A stretch of DNA of 12,364 bases from JALYXS01 sp051003795 (lineage in GTDB: Bacteria; Acidobacteriota; Terriglobia; Bryobacterales; Bryobacteraceae). The notes below the pieces were generated by a model. That model saw nothing but the letters and a program-made list of their open reading frames with translations, did not search any database and was not told where the DNA came from. Of the stretch, positions 1 to 6,432 are shown one piece after another; the stretch's first letter is position 1, and every line of letters begins with the position of its first letter. The position numbers were made by a program, and so were the translations under genes. The stretch is taken from assembly GCA_051003795.1 (NCBI GenBank), contig JBPCKZ010000178.1, forward strand, positions 1 to 12,364. Reading direction: 5' to 3'.

Positions 1-33
1 GGCTACCAAGCGGTCCCGTTCGCCTTGCGTCAT
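1..33 (-). CDS. Transposase N-terminus, truncated by window edge
   Basis: Only eleven codons are visible, reading MTQGERDRLVA and leaving the window at base 1. ATG at 33-31 is preferred because an AAGGA Shine-Dalgarno (47-43, minus strand) lies 9 nt upstream. In-frame GTG codons at 54 and 36 are alternatives. A short hydrophilic MTQ-E-DRL start followed by a helix-turn-helix is what I recall for ISNCY/IS1202-group transposases, but the helix-turn-helix and the catalytic DDE core are not in view. Placement just inside an IS terminus with internal repeats supports a transposase, while the specific family is a guess. Confidence 0.5.
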   Translation of the reverse strand, partial: MTQGERDRLVA

Positions 34-74
34 CACTAGTTGTCCTTGTTGCACCTCCCCAGCGTGAGGTTGTC

Positions 75-120
75 AATAGGACATTTCTACTTGGCCCAAA
101 TAGGACATTATCATTTGGCC
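75..120. repeat. Two 22-bp imperfect direct repeats in the IS end
   Basis: Positions 75-96 and 99-120 are direct repeats that agree at 18 of 22 bases, with a 24-bp period. Both start AATAGGACATT and end TTGGCC. Differences are confined to the middle (TCTACT versus ATCATT, roughly). Tandem near-identical blocks just inside a transposon end commonly serve as multiple transposase binding sites. That function is inferred from position. Confidence 0.75.
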
Positions 121-136
121 GCGACAGCTGCTTCTG

Positions 137-1138
137 TTGGAGGCGAACGCTCTCCACGCAATCGAGTACGATCCGCGGCAATGCGAGTCTTACCGGGCGG
201 CGATTCGCGAGATTGAGCTGGAACTCGAACACTCGACGGCGGTTGCCGACGTGTTGATATTGGCGGGAGAAGCCATCGGCTGCACGCAAAATTACAACCG
301 CAACGTCGAGAAGTTTCTCCACGGCCACAGTTCCGAGATGCGGTCGATCATCGGCCTGATAACTCAGGCCTTCCTGAAGACGTCCGCCAGCGGAGAAATT
401 GCGGCATCCAATCTCCGGCAAATCGAACAAAAGCTCGCGAAAGCATCGCAACTGGACGACCTTCGGACGATCAAATCGCAAATTGCGGATGCCGTGCGGG
501 GCATCTGCGAAGAAGCCGATCGCCAGGAGCGGCATGTTACCGAGGTCAAGACACAGGTGGAACAGATTCGGATTCCGCAGCCTCCGGTCCGTCTGGAATC
601 GACTGGTCCATACCCGACGGCGCCCCGCGAGAACTTCGAAGCACCTCCGGGGCCGCCCGGGCGCCACGCCGCGGAACAGTACGTTCATTCGAAATCGTCC
701 GCCGGGAAGCGCGTCTATGTACTCGCCCTCTGTCTTGAGCGTATCGATGTCATCAACGCGCGTTTCGGTTCCGCGACCCGGACGCAACTGTTGCAATTGT
801 TCGGCAAAGATATTGCCCGGCGCTTGGCCGAACGCCGGCAGGGCGACGAGCTGTTCCACTGGGCCGGAGCGTGTTTTGCCGCCGTGCTCGAGCGGGAGGC
901 GGACATCGCCGCCGTCCGGACGGACGCGTTCAAGATTGCGTCCGGCGGGCTCGAGCACATCGTGGAGGTGGGCGCGCGATCGGTTCTGTTGCCTCTTACG
1001 GCGCGATCCGCGCTGATTCCCGTTTTGAACGCATCCGATGCGGAAGGCTTCCCGGCAAAGATGGATGCGTTTATGACGGAACGTCCAAAACAGCCCGTCT
1101 TGGCGACAGCAGACCGGCAACTTACACCGATCCTATAA
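137..1138 (+). CDS. Degenerate GGDEF-like protein, probably 5'-truncated by IS
   Basis: Residues 1-145 are predicted helical and hydrophilic, with coiled-coil-like stretches around 85-145. A Pro/Gly-rich linker follows (146-188), then a C-terminal domain (about 192-315) that resembles a GGDEF fold. In that domain, ERIDVINARFGSATRTQLLQ matches the usual D-x-FK-x-(I/V)N-x-x-(Y/F)G start. HWAGACFAAVLE (241-252) sits where RxGGDEFavll should be. The active-site GGDEF is replaced by AGACF, so cyclase activity is not expected. A regulatory or nucleotide-sensing role is possible. The TTG start at 137 has no Shine-Dalgarno, the frame is open back to the stop at 101-103, and the IS terminus lies about 11 bp upstream. 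The native N-terminus was therefore probably lost. The TIR gene follows 33 bp downstream on the same strand and is probably co-transcribed. Confidence 0.6.
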   Translation: MEANALHAIEYDPRQCESYRAAIREIELELEHSTAVADVLILAGEAIGCTQNYNRNVEKFLHGHSSEMRSIIGLITQAFLKTSASGEIAASNLRQIEQKLAKASQLDDLRTIKSQIADAVRGICEEADRQERHVTEVKTQVEQIRIPQPPVRLESTGPYPTAPRENFEAPPGPPGRHAAEQYVHSKSSAGKRVYVLALCLERIDVINARFGSATRTQLLQLFGKDIARRLAERRQGDELFHWAGACFAAVLEREADIAAVRTDAFKIASGGLEHIVEVGARSVLLPLTARSALIPVLNASDAEGFPAKMDAFMTERPKQPVLATADRQLTPIL

Positions 1139-1171
1139 GCCGCCGTTGGATAATCGGTTTCACGGCCCGCG

Positions 1172-2227
1172 ATGGAAACGGCGATGGAAACGGTTTTTCT
1201 CTGCTACGCGGAAGCGGATCGCGAATTCGCGGCCGACCTTGCAGCCTTCCTCGAAAGGGGCGCCAATGTCCAGGTATACCTTGACGATGGAATCGTCCCA
1301 GCCAATGGCAGCCTGATCGAAAAGGCGCGCGACGGGCGGATGGCGGATATCGTGGTCGTGATTCTCTCTCCGGATTCCGTCCCGCGCAAATGGGCACGGA
1401 AAGAATGGGAAGAGGCGTTTATCGAAGGCCCGGCCGAAGAAAACGTAAAAATCGCCTTTCTGCTCCGCGCCGAGTGCCCCTTTCCGCCGATACTGCGTCG
1501 CCAAGCGTTCTTCGAGGACCGCCGCGCCTTGAAGCGCTGGATTCGAACCGGCGAACGGCTCGCGCCGGGCGTTCCCGCGGATCTGGAATCTCTGGCCGCG
1601 TCGTTGGCGGACCGGCCGGGCATCGCGACCGGCAAACTGGCCAACGAATTCGTCGCGCACTGCTCCGGCGATTTCGACGCGGTGCTTTGGCTTTCATGCA
1701 GCGACCGTTCGCTCGCGCAATTGGCGGGCGATCTGGGCAGCCAACTCGGGCTACGTCTCGAGGGCGAACCGCTTTCGAATGCCAAGCGCATTCGAGATTT
1801 TTGCCGCGAGCGCCGGTTTCTGATCGTGCTCACAGACGCGCATACGCCCGAAGCGGCCGCGCTCGCCTGCGAGGGCAGGAGTTCGACGCTACTGACGGAT
1901 GCGCCGGTGAAGGAACGCGAGCTTGCGGGCCTCGAGCGAATTCAGCGGGCTTTCACGGTCGCGCTCGAAAACAATTGGGATGAGGCGTGTTCGCTCGCGC
2001 GTGAAGGCGCGCGGCTCGCGCGGGACCGGCATCGCGTGGCCGAAGCGTTCGAATTGATGGAGGCTCTTTATCGAGCGGCCCAGGGCCGGGGCGACCACCG
2101 CATCGTCGAGGAGACCGCGCGCGAGCAGATCTGGATTTTGGAGCAGTGGGACCGTCTGGAAGAGGCCGATGGTCTGCGCGGCTACGCCGGCGCCCGCCAC
2201 GCAAGGCAGCTGGCGTTCGAGTTTTGA
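1172..2227 (+). CDS. TIR-domain protein with degenerate NB-ARC-like region
   Basis: This cytoplasmic protein has three parts. Residues 6-125 form a TIR-type domain: VFLCYAEADREFA opens it, IVVVILSPDSV is a core strand, and KWARKEWEEAF follows. In the latter, W74-x3-E78 has the same spacing as the Trp and catalytic Glu of the SARM1-type NADase helix. Residues 148-223 look like an NB-ARC ATPase core with eroded motifs. GIATGKLANEF resembles a Walker A that kept GK but lost the Thr pair, FDAVLWLSCSD matches the NB-ARC strand after the P-loop, and RFLIVLTDA is a Walker B with its first Asp changed to Thr. Residues 246-350 are helical and possibly TPR-like. TIR-STAND proteins are known immune or death effectors in multicellular and soil bacteria. 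Activity here is inference. ATG at 1172 is chosen, but ATG at 1184 in the near-duplicated ATGGAAACGG is equally plausible. Confidence 0.7.
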   Translation: METAMETVFLCYAEADREFAADLAAFLERGANVQVYLDDGIVPANGSLIEKARDGRMADIVVVILSPDSVPRKWARKEWEEAFIEGPAEENVKIAFLLRAECPFPPILRRQAFFEDRRALKRWIRTGERLAPGVPADLESLAASLADRPGIATGKLANEFVAHCSGDFDAVLWLSCSDRSLAQLAGDLGSQLGLRLEGEPLSNAKRIRDFCRERRFLIVLTDAHTPEAAALACEGRSSTLLTDAPVKERELAGLERIQRAFTVALENNWDEACSLAREGARLARDRHRVAEAFELMEALYRAAQGRGDHRIVEETAREQIWILEQWDRLEEADGLRGYAGARHARQLAFEF

Positions 2228-2233
2228 GAACGG

Positions 2234-3658
2234 TCATCCTCCAGAACCGGGCTGGCCAGTGAAGGTTTCTTTCCCCAGTTCCAGGTGGAATCGCAGCGAC
2301 GGGGCCCAGAGCGGCCCGCGATCCCGGTTATACGCCGGATTCGCTATGTGCTGCAAATCGAAACTCGCCCAGAAGCCGGGAAATAATCGCGCACTGTAAT
2401 AGCTTTCCCAAATGGTCTCGCGGCCATAGCGAAGCTTCCCGTCGCCGATGATAAAATCGAGTCCGCCGCGCTCCAGATACGCGCGGTGAACTCCGGAAAT
2501 GCCGCTCAGCGTCAACCCGCTCGCGAGGGAATCGAAAGGACGCCGCCAGCGAGTGCCCGTCGCCGATGCGCCCAGGTTCAATAGCCGGTCGATGGCGGTG
2601 AACGCGAAACTCTCCGTTTTCCCGTCGTTCCAGCCGAGCCGCGCGAATACGCCAAGGTCCTTGGTCAACTCCTGTTCCATGTTGAGCCCGAAGCCGTACT
2701 TCAACGTTCCGGGCCGGCGCGTCGCGGTAATATCGGGAATTCCGCCGGTCCCATCCGCCAATCGCAGAGAGTCGGCAAACGTTCCGGAATCGGTGTGATG
2801 CAGAAAAGACAGCAACCGCACCGCGCCGGGATGGCCGCCCGGGGTGTACCGCAACTCTCCTTCGAAAATGTCGCCGCGATCGCGAAATAGGCGCCGGTCG
2901 AATCGCAACCCATTGGCAACTTTCGGTTCCGCCACGCCGGCATAACGCAAAGACCAGTGCCGCGCATGAAATTCGTGGAACCAGCCCCATGTGTATCCGC
3001 GCGTATCGGCCGGATAATCCCAAGCGCCGTTGTACATGATGGCCCAGCCCATGAACTGCGTGCGCGGATCATGCGTGTAGCGGTTGTTGTCGAAGAAATC
3101 GGTCACCGTGAAACGTCCAACCGTGACGCTGTAGCGGTTCATCGGGCGATCTCCGGCAAGCTGATTGACCCCGCTGGTGAAGTTTTCCGTTTCATCTCCG
3201 AATCCGAAGTCCTGGGTCACGTAGAGGCGTGCCAGATAGGGCTTGGGAGTGGCACTCGCCACGCGGGGCAGTTCGCCGTTGGTGAAGTTCGCAATGCCGG
3301 TCACGGCGCTAAAACCCCGTCCACCGGCGATCTCCGGGTTGAAGTAAAGCTGGGTGTTGCGGTGCAGCTTAAGGCCGAAAAAGAGGGTCGTCGTGAGCGA
3401 AACGTCGCGTTCCGAATAGGATGCCAGACTGTTGATGCCGCTATACGCGGCGGGGAAGCGTCCGTGGTATTGGCCAATTGAAGTCGCCTGATAGAAAAGA
3501 TTCCAGCGCTCGGGTTCCGCCTCGGGTTGGCTGTCCGCCTTGTTTTCCTGCTGGCGGGGAACCTCGCCGCCAACGGGCGGCGCGTCTTGCGGCGTTTGCG
3601 CGGCGGCCAGAAGCGCGGCTAGCGCCAACCACGGTCCTAATAGTTTCCGGCTTATCAC
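2234..3658 (-). CDS. OprB-family carbohydrate-selective porin
   Basis: This outer-membrane beta-barrel protein probably lets sugars diffuse across the outer membrane. Residues 1-20 are a signal peptide: charged MISRK, then a hydrophobic Leu/Ala run ending AAA before Gln21. A Pro/Glu-rich linker (22-50) leads into a barrel of alternating aromatic strands. The stretch 181-225, including GRFTVTDFFDNN, DPRTQFMGWA and NGAWDYPADTRGYTWG, is a hallmark of the OprB/Carb-porin family. At 474 aa the length is normal. The last strand ends RFHLEL at about 460 and is followed by a short GKETFTGQPGSGG tail, whereas many porins end on an aromatic residue. The start is GTG at 3658. No strong Shine-Dalgarno is seen, but an in-frame stop lies not far upstream and no ATG intervenes. 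The gene converges on the TIR gene with a 6-bp gap and no obvious terminator. Confidence 0.85.
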   Translation of the reverse strand: MISRKLLGPWLALAALLAAAQTPQDAPPVGGEVPRQQENKADSQPEAEPERWNLFYQATSIGQYHGRFPAAYSGINSLASYSERDVSLTTTLFFGLKLHRNTQLYFNPEIAGGRGFSAVTGIANFTNGELPRVASATPKPYLARLYVTQDFGFGDETENFTSGVNQLAGDRPMNRYSVTVGRFTVTDFFDNNRYTHDPRTQFMGWAIMYNGAWDYPADTRGYTWGWFHEFHARHWSLRYAGVAEPKVANGLRFDRRLFRDRGDIFEGELRYTPGGHPGAVRLLSFLHHTDSGTFADSLRLADGTGGIPDITATRRPGTLKYGFGLNMEQELTKDLGVFARLGWNDGKTESFAFTAIDRLLNLGASATGTRWRRPFDSLASGLTLSGISGVHRAYLERGGLDFIIGDGKLRYGRETIWESYYSARLFPGFWASFDLQHIANPAYNRDRGPLWAPSLRFHLELGKETFTGQPGSGG

Positions 3659-3736
3659 TTTATCGTTTATCGCATACGGCAGCGTCGGAAACGTTTACAG
3701 TTGGGTTACGAGTTGAAGTCGCGGCAACGACCCAGC

Positions 3737-4162
3737 TCAGGGCGTTCGCAACAGCCGCGTGACATCCGGCCCGCATTGAGCGTAGTGGCGGGCATTCCAG
3801 CTATAGATCGTTTCCACTTGGGCCTTAATGGCGCAATGCGCGAGCATCGCGTCGTAGATGCAGCCGCCCACAATGCCTCGTGCTGCCGATATTTCGAGCG
3901 CGGCGGAGTATTCTTCGCCGTCCAGCGCAATAATGCAAAGCCGCTCGCGTATGCTGCCGATGAACAGCATGGCTTGTTCGCCGCTGATGCGGTGCTTGCC
4001 CGGCATCCGCGTCAGCGTGGAGAACACTTCGGCCAAGCTGTGCGCTCCACAGCAGCCGCTTGCCTTATCGAATTGAATAAACAGCTTCAAACTGGCTTCG
4101 TGGCGTGCGTGATCGCCGTAGAACACCGGCACCAGCACCGAAGTATCGAAAAACGCCTTCAT
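3737..4162 (-). CDS. vapC: PIN-domain toxin, VapC family
   Basis: This is a small PIN-fold ribonuclease, presumed to act on RNA as the toxin of a type II toxin-antitoxin pair. MKAFFDTSVLV places the first metal ligand at Asp6, SLAEVFSTL gives Glu45, and GGCIYDAML gives Asp104. The usual last acidic position lies in a strand that here reads YSWNARHY. This WNxRHF/Y variant is common in one VapC subgroup and lacks the fourth Asp, but the three core acidic residues are intact. At 141 aa the length is typical. The start ATG overlaps the stop of the antitoxin gene as ATGA (4162-4159), which implies translational coupling. The porin gene lies 78 bp downstream on the same strand. Function as a toxin is inferred from family and partner. 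Confidence 0.88.
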   Translation of the reverse strand: MKAFFDTSVLVPVFYGDHARHEASLKLFIQFDKASGCCGAHSLAEVFSTLTRMPGKHRISGEQAMLFIGSIRERLCIIALDGEEYSAALEISAARGIVGGCIYDAMLAHCAIKAQVETIYSWNARHYAQCGPDVTRLLRTP

Positions 4163-4434
4163 TCCCCGTCGCCGAGGTTACGCAGGTCGCGCTCCTCGCG
4201 GATCCGATGCAGTATCTCGTCGGTGGCGGAAGCTGGAAGGCTCTCCCCGGCATGGAAAACCCAAACGCCCTGTTCTTTAATCAGCGGACCCGTCCCACGG
4301 ACAGGGCGTAATATGATTTGGTCTCCGACGCATTCCATTTCGAGCGAATCGCCAGGTTCAAAATGCAATTTTTCCCGCAATGGCTTGGGTATGACTATAC
4401 GGCCTGCCTTGTCGATAACCAGTTGGGTGGTCAT
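4159..4434 (-). CDS. vapB: AbrB/SpoVT-type antitoxin, VapB family
   Basis: This is the antitoxin and autorepressor of the toxin gene that follows it. Residues 3-43 form a swapped-hairpin AbrB/MazE DNA-binding domain: TQLVIDKAGRIVIPKPLREK, then PGDSLEMECVGDQIILRP. The tail (44-91, including KEQGVWVFHAG) is the part expected to wrap the toxin. At 91 aa it is of usual size. The gene is first in a two-gene operon. The ATG at 4434 is preceded by a weak GGGAA, and the sequence just upstream is full of short repeats and dyads that would suit autoregulation by the VapBC complex. Family assignment is firm, while the exact toxin-antitoxin subfamily is less so. Confidence 0.87.
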   Translation of the reverse strand: MTTQLVIDKAGRIVIPKPLREKLHFEPGDSLEMECVGDQIILRPVRGTGPLIKEQGVWVFHAGESLPASATDEILHRIREERDLRNLGDGE

Positions 4435-4486
4435 TATGGTATGTTCCCATGGGTGGAACCAACTTTTAATACCATTCTATACCATA
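4435..4486 (-). promoter_or_regulatory. Probable vapBC operator/promoter region
   Basis: Several short dyads sit directly upstream of the antitoxin start. TATGGTAT (4435-4442) is the reverse complement of ATACCATA (4479-4486), and a second half-copy ATACCAT (4469-4475) lies exactly 10 bp (one helical turn) from it. Between them is a dyad with GTTCC (4443-4447) and GGAAC (4455-4459) around a CCCATGGG core. This arrangement is as expected for an AbrB-type autorepressor. The promoter elements are not clear enough to assign. Confidence 0.5.
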
Positions 4487-4540
4487 TCCGGGTAAATGGG
4501 AACGGAGCGGGCAGGTTGAACGTCGGAAAAAATGAGCGAT

Positions 4541-4546
4541 AAGGAG
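4541..4546 (+). promoter_or_regulatory. Shine-Dalgarno deciding the tatA start
   Basis: AAGGAG lies 6 nt before the ATG at 4553. The alternative ATG at 4532 has only a weak CGGAA upstream, and it would place this strong site inside the coding sequence. Confidence 0.75.
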
Positions 4547-4552
4547 TTTTTC

Positions 4553-4729
4553 ATGATTGAAGGTCTCTTACAACCCATGCATCTGCTCGTCATTTCCGGC
4601 GTGGCGCTGTTTTTCTTTGGACCGAAGAAGCTGCCCGAACTCGGCAAGGGCTTAGGAGAGGGTATCCGCAGCTTCCGGGCCGGCATCAAGAGTGCCGGCG
4701 AGCCGGACAAGAATCACGAATCGAAATAA
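4553..4729 (+). CDS. tatA: TatA/E-type twin-arginine translocase subunit
   Basis: This is a small single-span inner-membrane protein of the Tat system, which exports folded proteins. After MIEGLLQPM, the membrane span HLLVISGVALFFF leads into the hallmark hinge FGPKKLPELGKGLGEGIRSF, the amphipathic helix of TatA. A short charged tail ends at residue 58. The start at 4553 is chosen for its AAGGAG. A start at 4532 would add seven residues (MSDKEFF) and is less likely. No tatB or tatC is beside it, so it is a stand-alone copy. It is divergent from vapBC, with which it shares the upstream region, and it converges on the DUF4097 gene with a 3-bp gap. TatA versus TatE or TatB cannot be decided firmly. 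The short tail argues against TatB. Confidence 0.88.
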   Translation: MIEGLLQPMHLLVISGVALFFFGPKKLPELGKGLGEGIRSFRAGIKSAGEPDKNHESK

Positions 4730-4732
4730 GAC

Positions 4733-6208
4733 TTAGTCCTGGGCGATCTCGCGCCGGAGGTCGTTGATCTGCTGCCGCGCATGACCCACTTGACGCTTGG
4801 CATCTTCGATTTGCGTCCGCGCGTCCCTTAAATTGCCCGAGACATTGCCCGGAGCCGCAAAAGCCCCCTTGCTCACGGAAATCGTCCCGCGGTCCGTGCT
4901 GGCCGTGATCGCGGGACCCTTGTCCGCCACGCTCTTTAGCGAAGCCGAATGGCCTTCGGTCTCCATCCTCACCGAATCGCCGTAATCGTTCCGCGCTTCG
5001 CCGTGGGACGTAGTCGCCTTCAGGCTGAAATCCGCGTTTTCCGGAAGCGCCAGGGACACATTCCCATTGCGGTCATGGACATCGATTTTCGAGAGTGGCA
5101 CATGTTCGGGCTTGATCTGAACATCGCCGCGATCGAGATCCACATCGAGCGATTCCGAAAAATTTTCGATATCGACGTCGCGCGATTTCGCGACCACCCG
5201 TATTGGCCCAACAACATTGTTCGCCCTGAGGTCTCCCAAATCCATGGTCAGGCTGCCGGGAATTTGTTGCACCCGCAGGTCGGTCTGATTCTGGGGAGAT
5301 TCGAAATGCAGCGGCTTTGCCAAATTCTTGAAATCGAGAGTACCGGAGTAAAAGCCGGTAATGGTGACTTGGCCCGCGATGTTTTCAAGCTGCACGTCGC
5401 TGCCGCGGCCTTGCAGGTCGAGCGCTCCTTTCAAAGCCGTGATGCGAATCAGACTACTGTGATTGAGTTCCACCTTGACGTTGCCGCCGACATCGGTCAG
5501 GCGCACGTCTCCGCGATCGCCCGAAAGGTCGATTCCGCCGTTTAGCGAGCCGACCGTCAGATCGCCCGAGCGCGTTCGCGCCTCGACGCTCATCCGGCGG
5601 GGAACCTTGATGTCCAGATCCATCGAGACGCGCCGATCGCCCGAGGCGCGTTCTTCGCCCGTGCGAAGCACCATGCGGTCGCCCTCGCGGGCAATTTCGA
5701 AGCTGGTCTTGCGGTCCGCGTCGTCGGCGGCCTGTTTGTTGTAGGCATGAATCATCTTGTGGCCGTCTACTTGAACGTCGTCGCCGTCCGCGCCCTCTAT
5801 CGAGACATTGCCGCGCACATTGTCGAGCACCAGAGTGGATGCTCCGGTCGCATTGCCGTGCAAATTTAACCGGTAATCGAACTGCTCGCCGAATAAATCG
5901 ACGCCGCCGTTTTCAAAGCGGCCGAGCTGCCAGCGCATATGATGACGCGCCGCCGCCCAGAAGAAGAAGGTTGCCAGCAGCAACACGACGAAGACGCCGC
6001 CGGGGATGGATCGAGCGGGAAGCGGTTTCCCGCGGCCCGCGTCGATCAGGATTTCAAACAGCCGCACCAGCCCAAACACAATCAGGATAAAGGGCCAGTA
6101 CCGGCCGATGGAACCCCAATCGACCAGGTCGGGACGCAGATTGTTGATCAGGGCTATGGCGCCGATAACAATCAACACCAGAGGGAAGGCGACCGATCTT
6201 CTTCTCAT
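4733..6208 (-). CDS. Membrane-anchored DUF4097 (putative adhesin-type) protein
   Basis: This is the last gene of the ECF operon and encodes 491 aa from the ATG at 6208. Three membrane spans lie near the N-terminus (about 6-24, 38-54 and 71-88). The first two form a LiaI/DUF5668-like hairpin containing RYWPFILIVFG. From about 110 to 445 runs a series of short beta strands with many D/N-G turns, such as RSGDLTVGSLNGGIDLSGD and GDVQLENIAGQ-like units. This is the repetitive pattern of the DUF4097 or putative adhesin family, which probably forms a beta-solenoid. The last 35 residues (TQIEDAKRQVGHARQQINDL) are a likely coiled coil. The longer open frame from 6319 is rejected: the 6208 ATG overlaps the upstream stop as ATGA, and the residues before it (ARYTDARYTL and so on) do not look like a membrane-protein start. 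The biochemical function of the family is not settled. An envelope-stress output is inferred from the operon. Confidence 0.78.
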   Translation of the reverse strand: MRRRSVAFPLVLIVIGAIALINNLRPDLVDWGSIGRYWPFILIVFGLVRLFEILIDAGRGKPLPARSIPGGVFVVLLLATFFFWAAARHHMRWQLGRFENGGVDLFGEQFDYRLNLHGNATGASTLVLDNVRGNVSIEGADGDDVQVDGHKMIHAYNKQAADDADRKTSFEIAREGDRMVLRTGEERASGDRRVSMDLDIKVPRRMSVEARTRSGDLTVGSLNGGIDLSGDRGDVRLTDVGGNVKVELNHSSLIRITALKGALDLQGRGSDVQLENIAGQVTITGFYSGTLDFKNLAKPLHFESPQNQTDLRVQQIPGSLTMDLGDLRANNVVGPIRVVAKSRDVDIENFSESLDVDLDRGDVQIKPEHVPLSKIDVHDRNGNVSLALPENADFSLKATTSHGEARNDYGDSVRMETEGHSASLKSVADKGPAITASTDRGTISVSKGAFAAPGNVSGNLRDARTQIEDAKRQVGHARQQINDLRREIAQD

Positions 6209-6432
6209 AAGCGTGTACCGGGCGTCTGTATACCGGGCGGCGTACCCGAACTTCGCGAGCGCCGTCCCATGCCGCCACCCAAGCCGAGCAATCCCAACAC
6301 GATCAGGATTGCGGGCCAAGTCTCGTGGAAGCTCAAAGGAGTGAAATTTTCGAGCGCAAACAACACGCCGATGGTGATCATGATCACCGGCCCCCGAATC
6401 GCCTGGAGCAGCGCGGCGCTATCGGCGTTCAT
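6205..6432 (-). CDS. Small two-helix membrane protein, LiaI/DUF5668-like
   Basis: This 75-aa inner-membrane protein has two predicted spans, IRGPVIMITIGVLFAL (about 13-28) and TWPAILIVLGLLGLG (about 38-53). The hairpin is followed by a Gly/Arg/Ser-rich tail. The W-P-x-x-L-I-x-x-G pattern in the second helix recurs in the B-box protein upstream and the DUF4097 protein downstream, so the same membrane hairpin occurs in three successive genes. A strong GGAGGT (6443-6438) sits 5 nt before the ATG. The start overlaps the upstream gene by 14 nt, and the stop overlaps the downstream ATG as ATGA. LiaI-type proteins in Firmicutes are stress-induced membrane anchors. The resemblance here is of fold and pattern only. 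Confidence 0.72.
   Translation of the reverse strand: MNADSAALLQAIRGPVIMITIGVLFALENFTPLSFHETWPAILIVLGLLGLGGGMGRRSRSSGTPPGIQTPGTRL

Larger units (their letters stand above)
1..126 (-). mobile_element. Insertion sequence end (IS1202/ISNCY-like?), partial
   Basis: This is the outer end of an insertion element whose body lies to the left of the window. Read on the minus strand, it starts near position 126 with TGTCGCGGCC. Two imperfect copies of a 22-bp repeat follow, then a Shine-Dalgarno and the start of a transposase-like reading frame. The layout (terminus, internal terminal repeats, transposase start about 90 bp in) is typical of a transposon end. The family name rests only on the N-terminal residues MTQGERDRLVA, which I recall from ISNCY/IS1202-group transposases. 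The exact terminus and any target-site duplication cannot be fixed, because the other end is outside the window. Confidence 0.6.

Noticed and set aside
75..120. Repeats considered as a CRISPR array
   Set aside because: There are only two imperfect copies, separated by 2 bp, with no spacers. Their position inside an IS end explains them.
195..252. Reading gene 137-1138 as an active diguanylate cyclase
   Set aside because: The GGDEF signature is replaced by AGACF (residues 243-247), so the catalytic Asp/Glu pair is missing.
399..1016. 205-codon open frame on the plus strand in a different frame from the GGDEF-like gene
   Set aside because: The translation is Arg/Ser/Pro-rich, typical of a GC-rich frame shadow, whereas the other frame shows a GGDEF-like pattern.
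3659..3736. Terminator between the toxin gene and the porin gene
   Set aside because: Only a 5-bp TGGGT/ACCCA pairing overlapping the toxin 3' end was found, with no T-tract, so it is too weak to call.
3701..4495. 264-codon open frame on the plus strand across vapBC
   Set aside because: It lies antisense to two well-recognised overlapping genes, and its Arg/Ser/His-rich translation resembles no family.
4949..5545. 198-codon open frame on the plus strand inside the DUF4097 gene
   Set aside because: It is antisense to a coherent beta-repeat protein, has no ribosome binding site, and has no recognisable domain.
6209..6319. Longer N-terminus for the DUF4097 protein (start at 6319)
   Set aside because: The ATG at 6208 overlaps the upstream stop as ATGA and begins a proper membrane-protein N-terminus. 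The 37 extra residues are the out-of-frame shadow of the small membrane gene.
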